NCBI GenBank assembly: GCA_900544225.1
Contig: UQUD01000109.1
Location: 1-5,964 of the forward strand
Direction: 5' to 3'
DNA from: an uncultured Collinsella sp.
Lineage (GTDB): Bacteria > Actinomycetota > Coriobacteriia > Coriobacteriales > Coriobacteriaceae
DNA length: 5,964 bases
How positions within the stretch are numbered: the first letter of the stretch is position 1; every line of letters begins with the position of its first letter. The position numbers and the translations under genes are program-made. The notes below the pieces were generated by a model. That model did no database searches. It worked only from the letters and a program-made list of their open reading frames with translations, and had not been told where the DNA came from. Shown here one piece after another: positions 1-5,361 of the stretch.

Positions 1-892
1 TTCCCAAAAACGTCGTGAAATCCATATTGACGCGACCGGCCACGCGACGGAAACCATCGGCATCCAAGCGCGCCAAATCAAACACGAGAAGGTCCAAGAA
101 CCAGGTGATCAGCTCTCCGGGGCACAGGTCCAAAAGGCCGTAACCCGCCCAATCTTCCAAAACTTCCTCGAGCATCTTCATGTGTGCGTCGAGCTTTTTG
201 GCGCGGGCCTCGGCACTGTTGAACTCGTGCGTCGCCGATTCGTTCTCCATCACGTAGTGGTAGAACCTGTCCGGCATGACAACAGTCTTTGAGGCCAGCG
301 CGTAAGCTGCGAACTGGAACACAACGTCCTCGCCCAAGGCCAAGCCAGAGGCGAAGCGAATGCCTTCGCGATTGAGCAGCTCGCGCGAAAAAGCCGCGCG
401 GCATGCATAGGGCTGTGCATTTGCGTGGAACAGTAACTGGGGGTCACGGGCGCCAAAAGTGCCCGCCTTGGGGCTCATGAGTTGCCGGACCCGCTTGGGT
501 GCGGCGTCGGACGGCTCGCAGACGCCGCCAAAAACGGCGACCTCGGCATCTGCAGACTCCATGGCATGCAACACGCACTCGACCGTCTGGGCGTCGATGT
601 AATCGTCGGCATCTATAAAGAAAACCACCTCGCCCTTGGCGGCATCGATACCGGCATTTCGAGCGCACGAGACGCCAGCGTTTTCCTGGTCAATCACCAG
701 CACACGGTCGTCGGCCTGCGCAATTTGACGCAAGACACTCAGCGAATCGTCAACCGAACCGTCGTTGACACAGACAACCTGAATCGAGCGCTCGGACTGT
801 GTCACCAGCGAGTCGAGGCATCTCTGAATGGAGCGCGCGGAGTTGTATACGGGAACGACAATAGTCGCTTTGGGAATCGAGGCCTCTCCCAT
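1..892 (-). CDS. Family-2 glycosyltransferase, 3' end beyond left edge
   Basis: Seen: 297 residues read from an ATG at 892 with no stop before the left edge, so the C-terminus is missing. An AGGGGG ribosome-binding site (plus-strand 902-907) lies 9 nt upstream, inside the end of the preceding gene. The GT-A fold signature is complete: strand 1 TIVVPVYN (residues 10-17), VCVNDGSVDDS (40-50) with the nucleotide-binding Asp44, NAGVSCARNAGI (71-82), and the metal-binding FFIDADDY (91-98). GEDVVF (187-192) matches the acceptor-side ED motif of inverting GT2 enzymes. There is no signal peptide or membrane segment in the visible part. Family knowledge: such enzymes transfer a sugar from a nucleotide-sugar to a growing glycan at the inner face of the membrane. 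It follows another GT2 gene after 6 bp, so the two are almost certainly one operon. Donor and acceptor cannot be told from sequence. Confidence 0.93.
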   Translation of the reverse strand, partial: MGEASIPKATIVVPVYNSARSIQRCLDSLVTQSERSIQVVCVNDGSVDDSLSVLRQIAQADDRVLVIDQENAGVSCARNAGIDAAKGEVVFFIDADDYIDAQTVECVLHAMESADAEVAVFGGVCEPSDAAPKRVRQLMSPKAGTFGARDPQLLFHANAQPYACRAAFSRELLNREGIRFASGLALGEDVVFQFAAYALASKTVVMPDRFYHYVMENESATHEFNSAEARAKKLDAHMKMLEEVLEDWAGYGLLDLCPGELITWFLDLLVFDLARLDADGFRRVAGRVNMDFTTFLG

Positions 893-898
893 ACCGAC

Positions 899-2002
899 CT
901 ACCCCCTCAGCGATTCAATGAGGAAGGCGGCGACCACGCCGGGGCCTCCAACCGATGCGTAGTACTTGGCGCGTCCCAAGGCACCATCCGTCGCAAAAGT
1001 CGGATGCTCGTCAACCCAGCCCTCAGGATCTTTGAGGATGGCAGCAAGATTCGCGCGCTTCCACGGCTTAAGATCGTCCAGCGAAAACTCCCCGGCGTCC
1101 AAGGCCGCTTGGAATTCCTTGGCCATCTGCACCAGGAACTCCTTATAGAACTTGGGTGCCAAGCGCACATAGTTCCACATATACGAATCGTATTTAATGA
1201 GCTGATTGAACTTGAGCATGCGGGCGACGTCATCGATTGCGTGGTCGCGAGCATAATCTTCTTGGATCCAGCGCTCGATTTCGGCATACTCGGTATTGAC
1301 GCAAAAGACCTTAGCCGAAGAATTGACCGAGGAGTTCTCGTTGTCCTGACGATACGAAAGCACGGCATCGTGCAGGTAAACGGCCTTGTCGGCGCATGCG
1401 ATCGCCTTAAAGGCAAACGACGTGTCCTGAAAGGATGCTCCCGGAGTCGGCAGGAACTTGATGCCGTTGCGCTCAAGAAAATCACGGCGGTACACGGCCG
1501 ACCAAATCGACGGCTTTTGCTTAAAGAACTGCGTCGTATTGCTCGGGTGCACCGGCTTGCCACAGTCCCTTGCCTTAAACATCTCGTGCAGCGAACGGCG
1601 CTCCTCGGGCTTGGACCAGTAGAAGTCAAAATTCGCCTTTGCAAAATCGGCACCGAAGCGCTCGGCCGCCGACACGAGTTTTTCCAGGGCGTCGAGCGCC
1701 ATAAAGTCATCGGACTCCAGAATGCCCACGTACTTGCCGCGAGCCATCTCCAGGCCACGGTTCATCGAGTCGCCGTAGCCGCTGTTGGCCTTGTCAATCA
1801 TCTTCACGCGCGCGTCGCGCTCCATGTACTCGCGGATTATCGCCGGAGAGTTGTCGGTAGAGCCATCGTTGATGCAGATGATCTCGATGTCCTTGAGCGT
1901 CTGCGCCACGGCGGAATCGAGGCACTCGCGCAGGTAGCGCTCAACGTTGTAAATGGGAATAAGCAGCGACAGAACAGGGCTGCCAGAGGCGTTAGTAGAC
2001 AA
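899..2002 (-). CDS. Family-2 glycosyltransferase (surface polysaccharide), TTG start
   Basis: Seen: 367 residues, complete, ending in TAG. The start is TTG at 2000-2002, chosen because AAGGAG (plus-strand 2008-2013) lies 5 nt upstream and the next residues lead straight into strand 1 of the fold. GT2 motifs: VLSLLIPIYN (10-19), IICINDGSTDNS (41-52) with Asp46, NSGYGDSMNRGLEMARG (73-89), and the metal-binding region ILESDDF (94-100). IWSAVYRRDFL (166-176) and ASFQDTSF (189-196) fit the acceptor half, with QD where many relatives have ED. The C-terminal 140 residues are rich in Trp, Tyr, Lys and Asp, probably helical, and have no membrane helix. Family knowledge: a cytoplasmic enzyme adding one sugar to a lipid-linked capsule or wall glycan repeat. 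It is the first gene of a leftward operon with the GT2 at 892-1, driven by the promoter at 2067-2095. The specific sugar is unknown. Confidence 0.94.
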   Translation of the reverse strand: MSTNASGSPVLSLLIPIYNVERYLRECLDSAVAQTLKDIEIICINDGSTDNSPAIIREYMERDARVKMIDKANSGYGDSMNRGLEMARGKYVGILESDDFMALDALEKLVSAAERFGADFAKANFDFYWSKPEERRSLHEMFKARDCGKPVHPSNTTQFFKQKPSIWSAVYRRDFLERNGIKFLPTPGASFQDTSFAFKAIACADKAVYLHDAVLSYRQDNENSSVNSSAKVFCVNTEYAEIERWIQEDYARDHAIDDVARMLKFNQLIKYDSYMWNYVRLAPKFYKEFLVQMAKEFQAALDAGEFSLDDLKPWKRANLAAILKDPEGWVDEHPTFATDGALGRAKYYASVGGPGVVAAFLIESLRG

Positions 2003-2007
2003 ATGTG

Positions 2008-2013
2008 CTCCTT
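2008..2013 (-). promoter_or_regulatory. Ribosome-binding site deciding a TTG start
   Basis: AAGGAG on the minus strand, 5 nt before TTG at 2002. No ATG or GTG in this frame sits at a usable distance, and the ATG at 2034 is in another frame that gives only a 65-codon product. This site fixes the start of the GT2 gene. Confidence 0.8.
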
Positions 2014-2052
2014 AGGAAATACCTGTCGTTTCATGGTATCAAAGGGTCGTCC

Positions 2053-2064
2053 CGCCCGCGGGCG
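2053..2064. repeat. Perfect 12-bp GC palindrome CGCCCGCGGGCG
   Basis: The sequence CGCCCGCGGGCG equals its own reverse complement. It lies just downstream of the minus-strand -10 box (2067-2072), covering the expected transcription start of the glycosyltransferase operon, and just upstream of the plus-strand TATAAT box (2069-2074). It could be an operator for a dimeric regulator acting on both divergent promoters, or chance in GC-rich DNA. The palindrome is seen; the role is inferred. Confidence 0.4.
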
Positions 2065-2066
2065 TT

Positions 2067-2095
2067 TATATAATCTATGGAGCCCGCAGAGGCAA
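2067..2095 (-). promoter_or_regulatory. Sigma70-like promoter of the leftward GT2 operon
   Basis: On the minus strand, TTGCCT (plus-strand 2090-2095) and TATATA (2067-2072) are separated by exactly 17 bp, the ideal spacing. Transcription would start near 2060, leaving about 58 nt of leader before the TTG start at 2002. It is the best match to a -35/-10 pair on this strand in the gap, and no other gene could be served by it. Confidence 0.6.
2069..2074 (+). promoter_or_regulatory. Consensus -10 box TATAAT, plus strand
   Basis: A perfect TATAAT overlaps the opposing minus-strand -10 box. No good -35 hexamer lies 16-18 bp upstream (the sequence there is GGTCGTC-like). Transcription would begin near 2081, about 24 nt before the ribosome-binding site of the short frame at 2115. 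This may be the surviving promoter of a lost gene, or a by-product of the AT-rich minus-strand box. Confidence 0.35.
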
Positions 2096-2105
2096 ACCGA
2101 AGCGA

Positions 2106-2300
2106 AAGGAAGTCATGCAGCCCAAAGCCGCACGCAACATATCCATCGAACCGCTGCGCTAAATCGCGGTCACCATACCCATGGCAGGTTCCTGCGTTTT
2201 ATTCAAACCTTGCAAACATGGCGCAGCGACCCTTTACAATAGGTGCCGTCCAACGGACGCATTCGATAGCTTCCGCGTAGCGCTCGCCCGCCGCGCGTGA
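2106..2300 (+). pseudogene. Possible 5' remnant of an acyltransferase-3 gene (or a short leader ORF)
   Basis: Seen: AAGGA at 2106-2110 is followed 4 nt later by ATG (2115-2117) and 15 codons, MQPKAARNISIEPLR, then TAA at 2160-2162. Past the stop the same frame stays open for 45 codons to TGA at 2298-2300, and begins IAVTIPMAGSCVLF. Family knowledge: membrane acyltransferase-3 proteins, which O-acylate surface sugars, often begin with a short basic stretch, then [IL]E-x-LR-[IV][IV]A and a hydrophobic helix carrying a His. The stub matches that pattern up to the stop, and weakly beyond it. No helix-forming body of the protein remains. Inference: the start of a lost polysaccharide-modifying gene, broken by a stop and a deletion. 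The alternative is a small regulatory leader peptide. The match rests on about 20 residues, so certainty is low. Confidence 0.35.
2210..2240 (+). promoter_or_regulatory. Likely promoter of the GlfT-like glycosyltransferase
   Basis: TTGCAA (2210-2215) and TACAAT (2235-2240) are 19 bp apart, slightly longer than ideal. Transcription would begin near 2247, giving a leader of about 70 nt before the ATG at 2316. It lies inside the possible acyltransferase remnant, which would make it either newly evolved or an argument against the remnant reading. Confidence 0.45.
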
Positions 2301-2315
2301 AAGGATATATTCCCC

Positions 2316-3335
2316 ATGACCTCCACCCTCCCCGCTCCCATCGACAAGCTCGCCATCGTCGTCGTCACTTACAAGCGCCAGGAGCTCCTGGCCAACCTGT
2401 TCGACTCCATGACCGAGCTCACGGCAACGCCTTGGCGTATCGTGATCGTCGACAACGAGAATTCGCGCGAGACCGAGGCCATGTGCGCCGCATTCAACGA
2501 GCGCCTCGCCAACCTGTGGGGCATCGACACTGATCAGCCCGATACAAAGGGCGGCACCGACCGCGTCATCTACGCCCCGCAGCTCGAAAACGGCGGCGGC
2601 GCGGGTGGCTTCTCCGCCGGCACCAAGTGCGCCTACGACCTGGGTGCTCAGTGGTTTTGGGTCATGGACGACGACGTGCTCGTCATCCCCGAGGGCATTG
2701 AGCGCCTAGCAAAGTGGACGGACCGCTACGACGTCATCCAGGGTTCGCGTCTGGACTTCGATGGCGGCGCGTTCTTTTGGCAGTACCAGCTCATCCTTTC
2801 GCTTGGAATCCCCAACCCCATCGCCAAGTGGGACTTGGGCCCCGACGGCTACCGCGCCATGAACCAGCTGTGCTTTGAAGGCGGCCTGTTCTCGCGCCGC
2901 GTAGTCGACAAGATCGGCCTGCCCGATGCGCGCTTTTTCATCTACGGCGACGATGCCTGCTACGGCTATGTTGCCAGCCAGCATTTCCCCGCCGCCGTGG
3001 TTGCCGACGTGGTGCTCAAGCGCGCCCGCGCCGTCTCTAACTGGGACATCGCCGGCAAACGTCAGCTCAACTCCACGAGCGACACCAACCGCTACTACAT
3101 CATGCGCAATCGCGGCTTTTTGGCCCGCTACATGCAGATTTACGGCGACTACCACCCCATCTTGTTCCGCTTGGGCAACGCCGCGACCTTCTGCAAGGAG
3201 TTCATTCGTCTGGCAGCCGTCGACAAATGCTTCAAGACCGGCATCCCGGCGCTGCGCCGCGGCATGAAAGACGCCCGCAAGATCATCAAGGATCCCGACT
3301 GGAAGCCCATGCCGCCCATGAAGGACGCAGAGTAG
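2316..3335 (+). CDS. GlfT-like family-2 glycosyltransferase (galactofuranosyl/rhamnosyl type)
   Basis: Seen: 339 residues from ATG, with GAAAGGA at 2299-2305 about 10 nt upstream. Strand 1 is LAIVVVTYKR (12-21) and IVIVDNENS (42-50) holds Asp46. ENGGGAGGFSAG (91-102) and WFWVMDDDV (113-121) follow, with the metal-binding DDD at 118-120. FEGGLFSRRVVDKIGLPD (187-204) and FFIYGDDACYGY (207-218) supply the acceptor/catalytic-base region. The N-G-G-G-A-G-G-F loop plus W-x-x-DDD and the later GDD are typical of the GT2 branch containing mycobacterial galactofuranosyltransferases and rhamnosyltransferase relatives, from family knowledge. At 339 residues it lacks the extra N- and C-terminal domains of the roughly 600-residue GlfT2. 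No membrane segment is evident. It is transcribed away from the two other GT2 genes and ends 26 bp from the converging ATPase-like gene. A galactofuranose or rhamnose donor is plausible but unproven. Confidence 0.93.
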   Translation: MTSTLPAPIDKLAIVVVTYKRQELLANLFDSMTELTATPWRIVIVDNENSRETEAMCAAFNERLANLWGIDTDQPDTKGGTDRVIYAPQLENGGGAGGFSAGTKCAYDLGAQWFWVMDDDVLVIPEGIERLAKWTDRYDVIQGSRLDFDGGAFFWQYQLILSLGIPNPIAKWDLGPDGYRAMNQLCFEGGLFSRRVVDKIGLPDARFFIYGDDACYGYVASQHFPAAVVADVVLKRARAVSNWDIAGKRQLNSTSDTNRYYIMRNRGFLARYMQIYGDYHPILFRLGNAATFCKEFIRLAAVDKCFKTGIPALRRGMKDARKIIKDPDWKPMPPMKDAE

Positions 3336-3361
3336 CGGGCACCCTGCAGTATCGCCTGCCC

Positions 3362-5158
3362 CTACAGCCGCTGGCACACCGCTGCCACACGACGCCCGTC
3401 AAACCCGAATCCCCAGCGCATACGGCCCATACCGGGTCGCGGTACGCGAATCTTGTCGATACCGTCGCGCTCTATGTCGAGCAGCGCCTGAACGGCCAGC
3501 AGCTCCAGGCCGAGCGCGTCCACGTCGGGGTCATACATCATGTTGATCGTTATCAACGGACGCTCGTCGAGCATACCGATCGTGTCTGCCACGTCAAGCA
3601 CGGCGCCCGTAGGGAAAACCTGGATGTCCCAGCGATTCGCGCCACGCTTTCGCCTCGAGGCAGGATTGGCATAGCCCGGCAAGCCAAAGCAGAGCCCCTG
3701 CAAGAGCAGGTGATATGGCAGCGGCGCATCTGGGTCGGTCACACCAATTCCCGCATCTCCCAGGATGCAATCGAGCGCTTGTCTCACCGCATCCTCGTCC
3801 CCACGGCACAACCCGTCGCGAAACGCATCGACGTCTCGAATGTCTTCGGCAGCGCACTCAAACCACTCAATAATCACCAGACGCAAGGCTTGGCGAAGCT
3901 CATTATTGGGCAACCGCAGAACACGGATGCGATTGCCATGCTCTGGCTCCTCAGTCATATCCGTCGTCAGGAAACCGGACAGATACAGCTCCGTCCACAG
4001 GTCATCATCAGACGAGGTCTCTGGCCCCGTAGCGCCAAAACAAAGCGGGACCTCAACGCATCCATGGGCCTCGAGCAAATCGAACAGAGCCGAAAGGCGG
4101 TCAAGATTCCAGTCACAAATTACCCTACTCAGGCAATCGGCATACCCATACAGATCGGCTCGCACAGGCGCTGTGCAGCCTCGGTCCAGAAAGCCAATCA
4201 CACGTGCCGGACTCGAGCAATAGGCCCTGCCAAGCCGATATCCCTCGAGCCATTCACGCGCATCATCCAGGAATTCCTCGCGTCCAGCATGATTCAGTAG
4301 AGCCTCGACCTCGGCATCCGAAAAGCCGAACCAACGGTCACACCACGTCGAAAGCGGCGTCGAAAGACAATACGAGCAGCCGCGCGAAGAAAGCGCCGCT
4401 TCGGCAGGGCCGGGACGCTCCCCCATCAGACACGTCAACCGTAGCGAATGACCCGCGGCGGCAATGGCGTCGAACAACACACGGTCGAGCAGCTCCGCTG
4501 GACCGGGGCCGGACGCGCCCCTCGCGTTCGAACGGTCCAACCACGCCGCGTCGTACCCATCAACGAGCAATACGACCTGCTCATCGCAGGCCATCTCCAG
4601 CAGTTCAATGAGCACACCAAGCACCGAGTCAACCTCGGACTCGCTCGCTACGCCACGCGCAACGCGTTCGATGTGACGCACCTTATCTCGCGCTAAATCC
4701 GGAGCTTCCAAGAGTGCCAGCAGACGAGCGCATTCACCCGAAAGAGCATCGCGCACGACGCCGGCAACAGCGGCACCACGCCTCGCAGCGCCAGAAAAGT
4801 CCAGCGATATCACCGGATAGCAAGCGTACTCGTCCCGATAGCGCCCGCCGTCCGCATCCCAAATCTGAGTATCGGCAAACAAGCTCCGACCAGCACGACC
4901 GACCGCGGGACGCTCCAGAAAAGCCTTGAGCATCGACAAATTCATGCTCTTGCCAAAACCCTCGGGTCGGCAGCACACCATAACGGACGGACCGCAATCT
5001 AGCACATCGGCAATAAACATGGTCTTGTCGACCAGCATGCAGCAATCAAGAGCCTCCATATAGTCGTGCATGTCAATCGGCAAAACCACATCGTCTGTAC
5101 AGCCGATTAGACGCACGCCAAAGCCGGCAGCACAACCATAATTTACCTGTTCAGACAC
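3362..5158 (-). CDS. AAA-ATPase-like / PD-(D/E)XK nuclease-family protein with degenerate active sites
   Basis: Seen: 598 residues from GTG at 5158, with AGGGGG (5168-5173) 9 nt upstream, ending in TAG at 3362. TTG at 5161 is an alternative one codon earlier. The order matches the AAA-ATPase-like (PF09820) plus C-terminal PD-(D/E)XK (formerly DUF1703) family: LVDKTMFIADVL (42-53), P-loop region RPEGFGKSMNLSMLKAFLE (64-82; the usual form is RPRRFGKT), YPVISLDFSG (114-123), Walker B region VVLLVDGYDAAW (195-206; usual DEYD), FGFSDAEVEALL (277-288), EWLEGYRLG (302-310), LYLSGFLTT (391-399), LPNNELR (416-422), RWDIQVFP (509-516), and MRWGFGFDGRRV (580-591). The Walker B Glu is Gly201, and where the nuclease E-x-K is expected the sequence is ITINMMY (536-542). 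There are 25 cysteines. The frame is intact despite this decay. Family members are common in gut anaerobes; their function is mostly unknown. TACAAT at 5193-5198 could be its -10 box, without a clear -35. It stands alone as a transcription unit. Confidence 0.88.
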   Translation of the reverse strand: MSEQVNYGCAAGFGVRLIGCTDDVVLPIDMHDYMEALDCCMLVDKTMFIADVLDCGPSVMVCCRPEGFGKSMNLSMLKAFLERPAVGRAGRSLFADTQIWDADGGRYRDEYACYPVISLDFSGAARRGAAVAGVVRDALSGECARLLALLEAPDLARDKVRHIERVARGVASESEVDSVLGVLIELLEMACDEQVVLLVDGYDAAWLDRSNARGASGPGPAELLDRVLFDAIAAAGHSLRLTCLMGERPGPAEAALSSRGCSYCLSTPLSTWCDRWFGFSDAEVEALLNHAGREEFLDDAREWLEGYRLGRAYCSSPARVIGFLDRGCTAPVRADLYGYADCLSRVICDWNLDRLSALFDLLEAHGCVEVPLCFGATGPETSSDDDLWTELYLSGFLTTDMTEEPEHGNRIRVLRLPNNELRQALRLVIIEWFECAAEDIRDVDAFRDGLCRGDEDAVRQALDCILGDAGIGVTDPDAPLPYHLLLQGLCFGLPGYANPASRRKRGANRWDIQVFPTGAVLDVADTIGMLDERPLITINMMYDPDVDALGLELLAVQALLDIERDGIDKIRVPRPGMGRMRWGFGFDGRRVAAVCQRL

Positions 5159-5167
5159 CAAAAAGTT

Positions 5168-5173
5168 CCCCCT
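5168..5173 (-). promoter_or_regulatory. Ribosome-binding site deciding the GTG start of the ATPase-like gene
   Basis: AGGGGG on the minus strand lies 9 nt before GTG (5158) and 6 nt before TTG (5161). The same motif at the same 9-nt distance precedes the GT2 gene at 892. The frame is open upstream to 5353, but that extension would cross the terminator at 5291-5325 and lacks family similarity, so the internal start is preferred. Confidence 0.7.
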
Positions 5174-5290
5174 AAATCGCAGCATGATGCCAATTGTAAT
5201 GACTGCCTCGCGCGTACTGATGTCGCCACGCAAACATATCGGGCAACGGTAGCAACATAAGGTGTGAGGGGGCATAACTAATCGTTGCAC

Positions 5291-5325
5291 AACAAAACAG
5301 GGTCCGATGCATTCGCACCGGACCC
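5291..5325 (-). terminator. Rho-independent terminator of the sortase-substrate gene
   Basis: On the minus strand an 11-bp stem, GGGTCCGGTGC paired with GCATCGGACCC (one G-U pair), encloses a GAAT loop and is followed by TGTTTTGTT. The stem occupies plus-strand 5300-5325 and the T-rich tail 5291-5299. It lies 36 bp past the stop of the gene ending at 5362 and separates it from the ATPase-like gene. Confidence 0.85.
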
Positions 5326-5361
5326 CGTCCCGACTCTTATTGTTATTCGGCAAGCGAGAAG

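Noticed and set aside
907..1758. 283-codon minus-strand frame inside the GT2 gene
   Set aside because: It is an out-of-frame shadow, Arg- and Ser-rich, with no motif or ribosome-binding site.
482..2242. 586-codon plus-strand open frame opposite the two glycosyltransferases
   Set aside because: It is antisense to two genes with full GT2 motifs, has no ribosome-binding site or recognisable domain, and its composition is what GC-biased codons give on the opposite strand.
2077..2280. 67-codon plus-strand frame in the divergent gap
   Set aside because: No ribosome-binding site precedes its ATG, which lies only a few bases past the TATAAT box, and the product has no recognisable feature. The frame at 2115 has a much better ribosome-binding site.
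3337..3361. Possible bidirectional terminator between the convergent genes
   Set aside because: The stem is only 5 bp with a 15-nt loop and no flanking T-run on either strand.
3227..4300. 357-codon plus-strand open frame overlapping the GlfT-like gene and the ATPase-like gene
   Set aside because: It begins inside the GlfT-like gene in another frame and runs antisense to the ATPase-like gene; no family motif is visible.
5159..5353. 65-codon N-terminal extension of the ATPase-like gene
   Set aside because: It would translate through the terminator at 5291-5325, lacks family similarity, and a well-spaced AGGGGG precedes the GTG at 5158.
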